DNA of 64,000 nucleotides from contig DMCZ01000076.1 in assembly GCA_003446655.1 (NCBI GenBank), forward strand, positions 19,011-83,010, given 5' to 3'. Of the stretch, positions 21,134 through 32,378 are shown piece by piece (position 1 is the stretch's first letter; the number at the start of each line of letters is the position of its first letter). The notes beneath the pieces are model-generated. The model was not told the origin of the DNA, did not search any database, and saw nothing but the letters and a program-made list of their open reading frames with translations. Source of the DNA: Thauera sp. Lineage in GTDB: Bacteria; Pseudomonadota; Gammaproteobacteria; Burkholderiales; Rhodocyclaceae. A program made the translations under genes and the position numbers.

Positions 21134-21742
21134 TCAGGCCCCGGGTTGCTTGTTCTTGCTTCCGCCGATCTTGCCTTCGGTGCCTGCGCGCAGGCGCGCG
21201 ATGTTGGCCTTGTGACGCCAGATCAGCACGGCGGCGATCACCGCCACGACGCCGACCGGCGCGGTGGGGCCCAGGAAAAGCAGCCCCGCGAATGGCGCTG
21301 CCACTGCAGCTGAAAGTGCTGCCGCCGACGAATAGCGCGAGGTGTAGGCGATCATCAGCCAGATCACCGCGCTGAAGATCGCGATCCGTCCATCGATGCC
21401 CGCCAGTACGCCCAGCGCGGTGGCGACGCCCTTGCCGCCGTTGAAGCGCAGGAACGCCGAGAACACATGCCCGAGGAAGGCGGCCAGGCCGGCGAGTGCT
21501 GCGTGGCTGGCGTCGAAACCCAGCCGTGTCGCTGCCCATACGGCAAGCCAGCCCTTCAGGCTGTCCCCGAGCAATGTCAGTGCTGCAGCGCCCTTGTTGC
21601 CGCTGCGCAGGACGTTGGTGGCACCCGGGTTGCCCGAGCCGTACTTGCGTGGATCCTGCAGGCCGAAAAGCTTGCTGGTGACGACGGCGAAAGGGATCGA
21701 GCCAAGCAGATAGGCGGCAAGAAGCAGCGGCAGGAGAAGCAT
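21134..21742 (-). CDS. plsY: Acyl-phosphate:glycerol-3-phosphate acyltransferase PlsY
   Basis: PlsY makes lysophosphatidic acid from acyl-phosphate and glycerol-3-phosphate at the inner membrane. The 202-residue polytopic protein has the three conserved loops: [11 protein letters not shown] with the following [33 protein letters not shown], and the C-terminal RHKANIARL. It is convergent with tsaD and divergent from folB, as often seen in proteobacteria. Confidence 0.97.
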   Translation of the reverse strand: MLLLPLLLAAYLLGSIPFAVVTSKLFGLQDPRKYGSGNPGATNVLRSGNKGAAALTLLGDSLKGWLAVWAATRLGFDASHAALAGLAAFLGHVFSAFLRFNGGKGVATALGVLAGIDGRIAIFSAVIWLMIAYTSRYSSAAALSAAVAAPFAGLLFLGPTAPVGVVAVIAAVLIWRHKANIARLRAGTEGKIGGSKNKQPGA

Positions 21743-21915
21743 TGTGGCTCCGCCATCCGGCCGGGCCGGGCGGCTTTGAAGAATTCGGTTGATCGGAGGG
21801 GGTGGATAGGCCTGCGCGATGCAGGAGGATCCAGGCCGGGCGTGTGCTGAAAAGCTTTTTCCGGCGGTCCTGTCCTGGCGCGATAGAATCCGCCCGATTC
21901 TAAACGGGAAGCAGC

Positions 21916-22290
21916 ATGGATTTCATCTTCATCGAGGAAATGCGCGTCAAGGCGTGGGTCGGCATCTACGAGCGCGAAAAAACCGGTCCGCAGACGGTCG
22001 AACTCAATCTGACCTTCGGTGTGCCGGAGGCGGCCGCCGAGCACGACGACATCGCCGATACCATTGATTACGCCATCGTCACTGCGCGCATTCGCGATGA
22101 ACTGGGCGGGCGCCATTTCAACCTGATCGAAAGCCTGGGGGAATTCGTCGTCAATTTGCTATTCGAGGAATTCGGCGCCCCATGGGTGAAATTGAAGGTC
22201 GCGAAGATCGGTGTGATGAAGGATGTTCGCCGCGTCGGCGTGCATATTCAGCGCAGCCGCACCGGAGTGACCGTTCCACCGAATGCCTGA
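21916..22290 (+). CDS. folB: Dihydroneopterin aldolase FolB
   Basis: FolB cleaves 7,8-dihydroneopterin to 6-hydroxymethyl-dihydropterin in folate synthesis. The 124-residue protein begins [22 protein letters not shown], with the active-site Glu/Tyr context of the family ([11 protein letters not shown]), and contains [15 protein letters not shown] and [16 protein letters not shown]. Good AACGGGAAGCAGC leader. Downstream is a strong hairpin before the convergent H-NS-like gene. Confidence 0.95.
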   Translation: MDFIFIEEMRVKAWVGIYEREKTGPQTVELNLTFGVPEAAAEHDDIADTIDYAIVTARIRDELGGRHFNLIESLGEFVVNLLFEEFGAPWVKLKVAKIGVMKDVRRVGVHIQRSRTGVTVPPNA

Positions 22291-22306
22291 TAAGCGCCTG
22301 AAAGCG

Positions 22307-22347
22307 AAGGGCCGCGATTCCGAAGCCGATCCGGAGTAGCGGCCCTT
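22307..22347. terminator. Hairpin between convergent folB and H-NS-like gene
   Basis: AAGGGCCGC (22307-22315) pairs with GCGGCCCTT (22339-22347), and an inner TCCG/CGGA extends the fold. Its position between two convergent genes suggests a shared terminator, but neither strand has a clear T tract. Confidence 0.45.
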
Positions 22348-22391
22348 GCAGCGAATGCCCGTAGGATCGCTTCTCGGACGCCCGGGCGGCG

Positions 22392-22763
22392 TCAGGCGGC
22401 GAGCTCGTCGAGTGCCTTGCCCTGCGCGATCCAGTCGAGCGCCCATTGCGGCTTGCGCCCACGCCCGCTCCAGCCTTGATCCGGATTCGCCGGGTTGCGG
22501 TACCTGATGATCGGTGCCGGCTTTGCGGCCTTCGCGGTCTTGGCGCCGGGGCGACGGCCACGCTTTGCTGCCGGCTTGACGTCGGCGCTTGCCGGTGCGC
22601 CGCCCTCCAGCAGATCGTCCAGCGACAGGCCTTCATCGGCGGCCATTTTCTGCATGCGCTTGATGAGGTTGCGACGCGTCACATCACTGCGGCGACGGAT
22701 CTCGCTTTCGACCTTGGCTTGAAGGCGGCGCAATTCGGGCAGGGTATAACTCGACAGATCCAT
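22392..22763 (-). CDS. H-NS family nucleoid-associated protein
   Basis: The 123-residue protein has an N-terminal helical oligomerisation region (LPELRRLQAKVESEIRRR) and a C-terminal H-NS DNA-binding domain. The characteristic YRNPANPDQGWSGRGRKPQW holds the AT-hook-like loop, preceded by a Lys/Ala-rich linker (AAKRGRRPGAKTAKAAKP). H-NS-type proteins silence AT-rich DNA. The start at 22763 is chosen over 22820 because GGAACCGGAGAAGCC precedes that ATG and the protein then begins MDLSSYTLPELR. Confidence 0.92.
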   Translation of the reverse strand: MDLSSYTLPELRRLQAKVESEIRRRSDVTRRNLIKRMQKMAADEGLSLDDLLEGGAPASADVKPAAKRGRRPGAKTAKAAKPAPIIRYRNPANPDQGWSGRGRKPQWALDWIAQGKALDELAA

Positions 22764-22955
22764 GGCTTCTCCGGTTCCTAAAATGGTATTGCACGGCAGG
22801 AATAAGGCTCTCTGCGGCACATTTACGCTACACGTGCCTGCCTTATTCGATTGGCGGTAATTGTGCCACCATTCAAAACCGAATTGAAAACTATCGATCG
22901 GACTGGATTGCTTTCTTTTTTCCGCGTTATTGAATCGCGCCGCAACGACGTGCCG

Positions 22956-23444
22956 TCAATTCGCTACCTGTACCAGCTTGGGCTGCAGGGCTCGAAGCAG
23001 GTCGTGCGGATGAATGCCGACCAGAAATCCACGCCGCCCGCCGTTGATGTAGATGAGGGGAAGGTCGAGGATCGTGCGTTCCAGGAACACCGGCATCTTC
23101 TTGCGCGTTCCGAAAGGTGAGGTGCCGCCGACCAGGTAGCCGCTGTGGCGATTCGCCGTTTCGGGCCGGCACGCTTCAACATGCTTGCAAGGAATCTGGC
23201 GAGCGAGCTCCTTGGTCGACACCTTGTGATCGCCGTGCATCAGGACGACCATCGGTTGAGCATTCTCGTCTTCCATGATCAGGGTCTTTATGACGGCATG
23301 TTCGCTCACGTTCAGTTCGCGTGCGGATACAGCGGTGCCGCCATGTTCCTCGTATTCGTAGAGATGGCTCGAAAATGCAATCCCGTGCTGGCGAAGGAAG
23401 CGAGTCGCCGGCGTTTCGGGTGCGTGCGTGTCTTGTCTGCTCAT
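22956..23444 (-). CDS. ybaK: YbaK/EbsC-type aminoacyl-tRNA deacylase
   Basis: Proteins of this family hydrolyse mischarged Cys-tRNA(Pro) or related species in trans. The 162-residue protein has the full YbaK fold, including VIKTLIMEDENAQPMVVLMHGDHKVS and the substrate loop GGTSPFGTRKKMPVF, plus YINGGRRGFLVGIHP. Length matches YbaK, not the longer ProRS editing insertion. It is a stand-alone gene on the minus strand, upstream of the H-NS-like gene. Confidence 0.93.
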   Translation of the reverse strand: MSRQDTHAPETPATRFLRQHGIAFSSHLYEYEEHGGTAVSARELNVSEHAVIKTLIMEDENAQPMVVLMHGDHKVSTKELARQIPCKHVEACRPETANRHSGYLVGGTSPFGTRKKMPVFLERTILDLPLIYINGGRRGFLVGIHPHDLLRALQPKLVQVAN

Positions 23445-23540
23445 GATGAGTCCGGACTCGGTTTAATTGGTCTGTGGTCTTCGGTGAATTGGGCTGCAAT
23501 GATAATCGAGGCTGTCCGATTGATTCGCCTCGCGGATTGA

Positions 23541-24470
23541 TCAGGCGCGAGGGTGGTGCTTCGCATGCAGTTGCTTGAGCCGTTCGCGGGCCACATGCGT
23601 GTAGATCTGCGTGGTCGATATGTCGGCGTGCCCGAGCAGCAATTGCACCACGCGCAGATCCGCGCCGTGATTGAGCAGGTGCGTCGCGAATGCGTGGCGC
23701 AGCGTGTGCGGTGAAATGCGCTCGCGCGCAATGCCAGCATCGACTGCATATTGTTTGATGATGCGCCAGAACATCTGCCGTGTCATGCCGGTGCCGAGCC
23801 GGGTCACGAAGACCTCGTCGCAATTGCGCCCGGCAAGCAGCGACGCCCGGCCTTCGGACAGATAGCGCTGCAGCCATTCCGCGGCGATTTCGCCGATCGG
23901 GACGAGACGTTCCTTGCTGCCCTTTCCCATGATGCGCAGCACGCCCTCGTTGAGCCCCACCGCAAACACCTTGAGGCTGACCAGCTCTGATACACGCAGA
24001 CCGGCCGCGTAAAGCACCTCGAGCATGCAGCGGTCGCGCAAGCCTTGCGGGGTCCCGGTATCGGGAGCATTGAGCAGGGCCTCGACCTGGGCTTCGCTGA
24101 GCGTCTTGGGAAAGCGCTCGGCAGGCATCGGGGCGTCGAGCAGCAGTGTCGGGTCCTCGGCGATTTCGCGGTTGGCCAGCAGCATCCGGTAGTAGCGTCG
24201 CCAGGTGGCGAGCAGCCTGCGCTGGCTCGCCGTCTTGCGCTTGCGGCTGAAGTCGGCCAGATAGGCTGCGAGCTCGTGCGGCGCTGCGCTCGGCAGCCTT
24301 TTGTCGCGCGTCTCCAGCCAGGCGGCAAAATGCGCAAGGTCGCTGCGGTAGCCTGCCAGGGTGTTGCGGGCGAGGCCGTGTTCCAGCCAGAGGGCGTCGG
24401 TGAAGCGGTCGAGTTCGCTGCGATGGTGGGGCTGAAGCCCGGCTTCCACCGCCGGGGTGCGCGCGCTCAC
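23541..24470 (-). CDS. xerD: Tyrosine recombinase XerD
   Basis: XerD acts with XerC at dif to resolve chromosome dimers, under FtsK control. The 309-residue protein has the N-terminal SAM-like domain and all catalytic residues: Arg159 (GLRVSEL), Lys183, His255 and Arg258 (HTLRHAFATHLL), His281 (LLGHADISTTQIYTH) and Tyr290. The start is a GTG at 24470 overlapping the ogt TGA by 4 nt. Longer frames upstream simply run through ogt. It lacks integrase features and no att site is near, so it is the chromosomal type. Confidence 0.95.
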   Translation of the reverse strand: MSARTPAVEAGLQPHHRSELDRFTDALWLEHGLARNTLAGYRSDLAHFAAWLETRDKRLPSAAPHELAAYLADFSRKRKTASQRRLLATWRRYYRMLLANREIAEDPTLLLDAPMPAERFPKTLSEAQVEALLNAPDTGTPQGLRDRCMLEVLYAAGLRVSELVSLKVFAVGLNEGVLRIMGKGSKERLVPIGEIAAEWLQRYLSEGRASLLAGRNCDEVFVTRLGTGMTRQMFWRIIKQYAVDAGIARERISPHTLRHAFATHLLNHGADLRVVQLLLGHADISTTQIYTHVARERLKQLHAKHHPRA

Positions 24471-24991
24471 CGCGCCGCTTCGAAGGCCAGCAGCCAGCGC
24501 TTGACGTCGAGCAGCCAGCCGTTGCGGGCATTGGCGAATCCCCCCAGTCCGTGCGCCGCGGTCACGCGGTGACACGGCACGATCAGCGGAAAGGGATTGG
24601 CACCGCAGGCTTGTCCGACTGCGCGTGGCGCGCTGCCGAGCTGCGCGGCCAGCGCGCCGTAAGTGGTGGTGTGCCCGCGTGGAATTGCACCGATTGCGTC
24701 CCACACGCGTTGGCGGAAGGGTGTGCCCGCGCGCGCGAGCGGGACCGGGAAGCGCAGGTCGGGATCCTCGATCCACTCGCGCAGCGCATGGGCCGCAGCG
24801 CCTGCAGTGGCGTTGCGCGGATCGAGCAGCGGCGTGCCGGGGGGCAGGAACACGAGCGCCTGAACCTCGCCGTCATGAGCCCGGATGCCGAAGGGGCCGA
24901 AGGGGAGCGCGATGATCGCGTCGAAGCCCGGCGGCAGCGCGCCGTCGCCGGCACGCAGGCTGCCTGCTATTGCGCCGGGCACCGCGATCAT
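24467..24991 (-). CDS. ogt: Methylated-DNA--protein-cysteine S-methyltransferase
   Basis: This suicide repair protein removes O6-alkyl groups from guanine. The 174-residue protein has the DNA-binding helix RQRVWDAIGAIPRGHTTTYG and the active-site motif PCHRV with Cys140, followed by GLGGFANARNGWLLDVKRWLL. No Ada N-terminal regulatory domain is present, so it is the Ogt form. It overlaps by 4 nt both with the upstream chalcone-isomerase-like gene and with downstream xerD. Confidence 0.95.
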   Translation of the reverse strand: MIAVPGAIAGSLRAGDGALPPGFDAIIALPFGPFGIRAHDGEVQALVFLPPGTPLLDPRNATAGAAAHALREWIEDPDLRFPVPLARAGTPFRQRVWDAIGAIPRGHTTTYGALAAQLGSAPRAVGQACGANPFPLIVPCHRVTAAHGLGGFANARNGWLLDVKRWLLAFEAAR

Positions 24992-25569
24992 TCCCGGCGC
25001 CCGAGCAGTGCGTCGCGAAGCTGGTGATCGGCAGGCTGGTCACCGAGCCATATGCGAAGCAGGGCGGGGTAGAAGCGCGCGTCGGCAATGTCGCCACCGC
25101 GCTGCTCGCCGCTGACGATCAGGCGTGTAGCGCCATTGGTGAGGCGGTCGAGGAGAATTTCGGTGCCTGATCTGACATCGCCAACGGCCGAGAGGGCCTG
25201 CACCAGGGCGTCGGTTGCGGGTTTGAGCGCAGCGAGTTCGGCAGGCTCGTGGTTCTTCTGCAGTCCCGCCAGCAGCGCGTCACCGAACTGGCTGGCCTCG
25301 AGATCGCGCGTGAGCACGATGCGGATGCGCTTCTCGCCCTCGTCGGCGATGATCGCCGCGGCGTCGGTCAGCGGTGCGCGCATGTACAGCCCCATCGCAT
25401 ACACCTTGAAGCCGAGCCGAGTGCGCAGGCCAGCGCCGTTGAGTGTCAGCGTGTCCTTGTAGGCGCGCAACTCGGGGGGGTAATCGACCCCGCCAACCTG
25501 GACAGCCGCCTGGACGGTGCCGGCCGAAAGGATGGCGGCGGTCAGCAGGGTACGGATGAAGCGATGCAT
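24988..25569 (-). CDS. Exported chalcone-isomerase-like protein
   Basis: The 193-residue protein begins with a signal peptide (MHRFIRTLLTAAILSAGTVQA, cut after about residue 22) and continues VQVGGVDYPPELRAYKDTL. It carries the chalcone-isomerase-like fold pattern LNGAGLRTRLGFKVYAMGLYM. Bacterial members are periplasmic and have no proven isomerase activity; some bind fatty acids or are linked to envelope functions. The 4-nt overlap with ogt suggests an operon with ogt and xerD, but I see no shared function. Confidence 0.83.
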   Translation of the reverse strand: MHRFIRTLLTAAILSAGTVQAAVQVGGVDYPPELRAYKDTLTLNGAGLRTRLGFKVYAMGLYMRAPLTDAAAIIADEGEKRIRIVLTRDLEASQFGDALLAGLQKNHEPAELAALKPATDALVQALSAVGDVRSGTEILLDRLTNGATRLIVSGEQRGGDIADARFYPALLRIWLGDQPADHQLRDALLGRRE

Positions 25570-25610
25570 CGGGGTTCCTTGTTTCCTCTTGTGAGCGGGG
25601 GCCTTCGGGC

Positions 25611-26888
25611 TCAGCGGCGAACTTCACCGTTGCCGAATACGATCCATTTCTGGCTGGTCAGGCCTTCGAGTCCGACGGGGCCGCGGGCGTGGATCTTGTC
25701 GGTGGAGATTCCGATCTCGGCGCCGAGGCCGTACTCGAAGCCGTCGGCGAAGCGGGTGGAGGCATTGACCATCACCGAGGACGAATCTACCTCGCGCAGG
25801 AAGCGCATGGCGTGGGAATAGTTCTCGGTGACGATCGCTTCGGTGTGGCCCGAACTGTAGGTGTTGATGTGGGCGATCGCCTCATCCAGGTCCGCGACCA
25901 GCTTCACCGCGATGATCGGGGCAAGGTACTCTTCACGCCAGTCCGCCTCGGTCGCCGCCACCAGCCGTGCGCCTGTGACGCCCGCCTCATGCAGCAGGGA
26001 GAGCGACTCGGCGCAGCATCGCATCTCTACCCCTTTGGCGGCCAGCATCCGGGCGATCTCCGGCAGGTAGATGTCGGCGACGTCGCGCGCCACCAGCAGC
26101 GATTCGGCGGTGTTGCAGGTGCCGTAGCGCTGGGTTTTGGCATTTTCGACGATAGGTACGACCTTTGCAGGGTCGGCATCAAGGTCAATGTAGACGTGGC
26201 AGTTGCCATCGAGGTGCTTGATCACCGGCACGCGCGCGTCCTTCGCAATGCGTTCGATCAGGCCCTTGCCGCCGCGCGGAACGATGACGTCGACGTACTC
26301 GGGCATGGTGATCAGGGCACCGACGGCCTCGCGGTCGGTGGTCTCGACCACCTGCACGACGTGCTCGGGCAGGCCGGCCGCCAGCAGTCCGGCGCGCACG
26401 CAGGCGGCGATCGCGCGGTTGGCGTGGATCGCCTCCTTGCCGCCGCGCAGGATCGCGGCATTGCCGGATTTCAGGCAAAGCGCGGCGGCGTCGGCGGTGA
26501 CGTTGGGGCGAGCCTCGTAGATGATGCCGATCACGCCCAGCGGAACGCGCATCTTGCCAAGCGAGATGCCCGAAGGGCGGCGCTTGATGTCGGTCATCTC
26601 GCCTACCGGGTCGGGGAGGGCGGCAACCTGTTCCAGGCCGGAAGCCATTGCCTCGATGCCTTTCTCATCCAGGGTCAGGCGGTCGATCAGGGCGGGCTCC
26701 AGGCCGGCGGCGCGGGCTTCGTCGAGGTCCTGCGTGTTGGCGGCGAGCAGCTCGGCGCGACGCGCGCGGATCTCGGCGGCCATTGCACGCAGCGCGGCAT
26801 TCTTGGCTTCGGTCGAGGCGGCGGCGATCAGGCGCGATGCGGCGCGAGCCTGGCGGCCCAGAGTGTGCATGTAGTGCTGGATGTCCAT
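25611..26888 (-). CDS. proA: Gamma-glutamyl phosphate reductase ProA
   Basis: ProA reduces gamma-glutamyl phosphate to glutamate semialdehyde in proline synthesis. The 425-residue aldehyde-dehydrogenase-fold protein has the catalytic Cys258 in [14 protein letters not shown] and the motifs [30 protein letters not shown] and [22 protein letters not shown]. The start at 26888 gives the standard length; the open frame extends upstream without family similarity. It lies downstream of holA with a 211-bp gap in which I see no gene. Confidence 0.96.
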   Translation of the reverse strand: MDIQHYMHTLGRQARAASRLIAAASTEAKNAALRAMAAEIRARRAELLAANTQDLDEARAAGLEPALIDRLTLDEKGIEAMASGLEQVAALPDPVGEMTDIKRRPSGISLGKMRVPLGVIGIIYEARPNVTADAAALCLKSGNAAILRGGKEAIHANRAIAACVRAGLLAAGLPEHVVQVVETTDREAVGALITMPEYVDVIVPRGGKGLIERIAKDARVPVIKHLDGNCHVYIDLDADPAKVVPIVENAKTQRYGTCNTAESLLVARDVADIYLPEIARMLAAKGVEMRCCAESLSLLHEAGVTGARLVAATEADWREEYLAPIIAVKLVADLDEAIAHINTYSSGHTEAIVTENYSHAMRFLREVDSSSVMVNASTRFADGFEYGLGAEIGISTDKIHARGPVGLEGLTSQKWIVFGNGEVRR

Positions 26889-27099
26889 GGGGGGGCGAGT
26901 CAGGGCAGTGTTCGAGGCGATGCGCCTGCTTGGCCGGCGCGGAGAAGCCAGCATTAAAGCATCGAACGCGGCGCCGATGGAACCGGGTCGCACCGTCGCT
27001 TGAGATGGGGGCTGCGCCTGCTGGGGGGAAGCCGGGGAGCGGACGTGCAGTTGGCAACCGAGCATGTGGGCTTCGCGGGCAGGTCCGTTACCGCGGTTC

Positions 27100-28110
27100 T
27101 CAACGCCGATTGGCAAGCCGCAATGCAAGCTGCAGGAATTCGTCCCACACGTCGCCGGCCGCGAGACCCTTGATCATGCGGTCGATGCGGGCAGCGTGCA
27201 TGAGCGCGGCGCGCAGGCCGCCCTGGGTCAGGCGGCCGAGTGCCCGGCTGATGGCCTGCTGGCGGCGCGGATCGAAGATGCGCTCTGCCTTGAACAGTGC
27301 GGGCAGCGGCTGTCCCGCATCGCGGCCGGCGCACAGGCTGGCCAGGCTGCGTGTCTCGTTGGCGAGCGCCCACAGCACCAGCGGCGGCGCGGCGCCTTCA
27401 CCCTTCAGGCCTTCGAGCAGGCGGGCGCAGCGGGCCGGATCGCCCTCGACCACCGCCTGACGCAGCTTGTCGATGTCGTAGCGGGCGACGTTGAGCACGG
27501 CGTCCTGGACCTGTTCGAGCGTCAGTGCGCCTTCGCCGTGGAGCAGTCCGAGCTTGAGAATTTCCTGGTGCGCGGCGAGCAGGTTGCCCTCGACGTGATC
27601 GGCGATGAAGGCGAGCGCCTCCGGGGGCGCGGACTGTTTCTGCGCGGCCAGCCGGCGACCGACCCACTCAGGCAGGCGTTCGCGTTCGGGGGCATTGAGC
27701 TCGATCGTTACCGCGGCTTCGGCAAGCGTCTTGAACCAGGCGGTCTTGCGCGTAGCCCAGTCGACCTCGGGCAGGGTGATCAGGGTCAGGGTCTGCGCCG
27801 GGAGGTTGGTGATGTAGCGTTGCAGCGCCTCGCCGCCGTCGCGTCCCGGCTTGCCGGTGGGGATGCGCAGGTCGATCAGCTTCGCGCCGCCGAACAGCGA
27901 CATGTTGCCGGCGGCCAGCGTCAGCGCGTCCCACTTGAAGCCCTGGCCGACGACCAGCGTTTCGCGCTCTTCAAAGCCTTGCCGGCGGGCGGCGGCGCGG
28001 ATCGCGTCGGCGGCCTCGAGCACCAGCAGCGGCTCGTTGCCATGCAGCAGCCACAAGGGCGCGAGCGGACGCTCGAGCTGCGAAGCGAGCTGTTCGGGGC
28101 GCAGGTTCAT
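27100..28110 (-). CDS. holA: DNA polymerase III delta subunit
   Basis: The delta subunit opens the beta clamp inside the clamp-loader complex. The 336-residue protein begins [20 protein letters not shown] and has the degenerate AAA+ domains of HolA, with [18 protein letters not shown] and [19 protein letters not shown] patterns and the C-terminal collar domain. It is downstream of lptE, as in most beta- and gammaproteobacteria (leuS-lptE-holA). Confidence 0.94.
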   Translation of the reverse strand: MNLRPEQLASQLERPLAPLWLLHGNEPLLVLEAADAIRAAARRQGFEERETLVVGQGFKWDALTLAAGNMSLFGGAKLIDLRIPTGKPGRDGGEALQRYITNLPAQTLTLITLPEVDWATRKTAWFKTLAEAAVTIELNAPERERLPEWVGRRLAAQKQSAPPEALAFIADHVEGNLLAAHQEILKLGLLHGEGALTLEQVQDAVLNVARYDIDKLRQAVVEGDPARCARLLEGLKGEGAAPPLVLWALANETRSLASLCAGRDAGQPLPALFKAERIFDPRRQQAISRALGRLTQGGLRAALMHAARIDRMIKGLAAGDVWDEFLQLALRLANRR

Positions 28111-28216
28111 GGGCGCACTCTCAAGGGCGTGCAGCCGCGCGGGCGTTGTGTCGCAATCCTGCTCGAGCGCAGGGTCGCTTGCGCCTCTGCAGGAGCGCCG
28201 AGATGCCCATTTGTCC

Positions 28217-28837
28217 TCAGCCCGCGCGGCGGGCTGCCGCCAGGCGGCGCATCATCTGCTGCACGAGGTCTGCCTGCATGTCGCGATAGAGCAGGTTCTC
28301 CTCCTGTTCCTTGCCGAGTACCTGTGAGTCGTCGAAGGTATATTCGCGCCGCGCCGAGAGGTTGGTCGGGGGGATCAGCGGGGTCCCGGTCTTGTCGAGG
28401 AGCTGGAAGCGCAGGGTCTGGGTGAGCTGGTATTCGCGCACCTTGCCCGCGCCGGTCAGGCTCAGGATCTCGCGGCCGCGGTTATTGGAGAGGATCTGCA
28501 GGCGGGCGTCTGCCTGCTCGGCGTTTTCGATCGCGGTCGTCGTGCCGCTGGTGGCGATCAGGCGGCGCAGCTGGGCCCCGAGCTCGGTCTCGGCGGGTGT
28601 ATTGATGTGCACCGTTGCGAAGTCCAGCGCCTGCGGTCCGCGCAGACGGAAGCCGCAGCCCGACAACAGCAGCGCCGCCGCGGCGCCGCTGGCCAGGAGC
28701 AGCCGGCGGCGAGGTGGCGCCCGGTCAGCCGGCCCGACGCTGTCCGCTTGCGGCCAGGGCTGCGCAGCCGCCCGACTGGAGGGGACGGTGTGTGCCTGGG
28801 CCCCGGCGGAAGCGTTGTTCGGGTTGCGAGCGGACAT
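28217..28837 (-). CDS. lptE: LPS-assembly lipoprotein LptE
   Basis: LptE plugs the LptD barrel in the outer membrane and helps place LPS on the surface. The 206-residue protein has a lipobox LLLSGC with Cys61, then GFRLRGPQALDFATVHI and the LptE/RlpB fold. An unusual feature is the 44-residue Ala/Pro-rich extension before the RRRLLLASGAAAALLL signal segment. The start is supported by GAGGAGG 6 nt upstream of the ATG, and no alternative start codon lies between it and the lipobox. It starts 11 nt after the leuS stop. Confidence 0.9.
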   Translation of the reverse strand: MSARNPNNASAGAQAHTVPSSRAAAQPWPQADSVGPADRAPPRRRLLLASGAAAALLLSGCGFRLRGPQALDFATVHINTPAETELGAQLRRLIATSGTTTAIENAEQADARLQILSNNRGREILSLTGAGKVREYQLTQTLRFQLLDKTGTPLIPPTNLSARREYTFDDSQVLGKEQEENLLYRDMQADLVQQMMRRLAAARRAG

Positions 28838-28848
28838 GCGCGGCCTCC

Positions 28849-31731
<2,883 letters not shown>

Positions 31732-32058
31732 TCAGGCGACGCGATGCGAGTTGCCGCCGTGGCGGTTCCACTGCGCGTGGAAAGCCGCGAACACGTCCTC
31801 CATCGCCAGCAGCGGCAGGCGCCACATGCGGTTCTGCGCACGCACGTAGGGGACGACGCGCGGGGTGCACAGGGTGGAGCGCTCTTCCTCGAGCAGGCGG
31901 ACGAAGTGATCCATGGCCGAGCCCCAGTATTCGGCATTGCCCACCCAGCCGGTTTCGAGGGTTGCTTCGCGCACGGCCTTGCGCCACAGCGCTTCGGCAC
32001 GTTCGAGGGACACACCCGCCTTGCGGGCATACCAGGGCAGCAGTTTCGGCGTTTTCAT
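31732..32058 (-). CDS. Conserved-looking small protein of unknown function
   Basis: The 108-residue protein begins MKTPKLLPWYARKAGVSLER and is preceded by GGAGAACGCATC. It has no signal peptide and no membrane segment. It is rich in Trp, Arg and Ala and appears largely helical, with LWRKAVREATLETGWVGNAEYWGSAMDH (split around residues 25-52) and a basic C-terminus. It has its own strong terminator and a 320-bp upstream region with two inverted repeats, so it is an independently regulated unit. I do not recognise the family. Coding character is supported by codon use and the ribosome-binding site. Confidence 0.75.
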   Translation of the reverse strand: MKTPKLLPWYARKAGVSLERAEALWRKAVREATLETGWVGNAEYWGSAMDHFVRLLEEERSTLCTPRVVPYVRAQNRMWRLPLLAMEDVFAAFHAQWNRHGGNSHRVA

Positions 32059-32378
32059 GATGCGTTCTCCATTCGGGCCGGGGTACGGCGCCATCTTCGG
32101 CCGGCGGCTTCCTGGGCTGCCGGTCCAGTGCTGGTGTTGTGGCGCAATATTGAAGCCGCGCCTTGCTCTAGTAATTGATTCTGAACAAATCGGATCTCGA
32201 ATGCCGTGAATTGGTTCCGCTTTCTCGAGATTATTTTGTGCAGTGCACAACCCAAATCTAGCTGAAACTCTGTTCCCTGCAAGCGACATGTTGTTTCTAC
32301 GCAACATATCGGCGCACGAATCCGGGTTCGGCCAGGCGAAGCGGTGCCGATACAATTCGGGTTCGAAGAGGAACCACG
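32059..32378. promoter_or_regulatory. 320-bp AT-richer divergent intergenic region
   Basis: The region between the 108-aa gene (minus) and uvrD (plus) is visibly lower in GC than the genes around it. It holds a perfect palindrome TTGTGCA-G-TGCACAA at 32236-32250 and a 6-bp inverted repeat ATGTTG/CAACAT at 32288-32307. A TACAAT at 32351-32356 may be the -10 box of uvrD, but the -35 is weak. I see no gene in it. Confidence 0.5.
32236..32250. repeat. Perfect 7+7 palindrome, operator-like
   Basis: TTGTGCAGTGCACAA is a complete inverted repeat around a central G. It lies about 180 bp upstream of the 108-aa gene and 130 bp upstream of uvrD. Its symmetry and AT-rich surroundings suggest a repressor or activator site, but I cannot name a regulator. 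Confidence 0.5.

Noticed and set aside
23541..24470. A phage or island integrase beside the ssrA/tRNA sites
   Set aside because: The recombinase has XerD length and motifs, sits in a conserved operon with ogt, and is about 8 kb from ssrA. No repeats of the tRNA or tmRNA 3' end were seen.
26889..27099. An additional gene between holA and proA
   Set aside because: The proA frame is open through this 211-bp gap but lacks a ribosome-binding site and family similarity, and no other frame looks coding.
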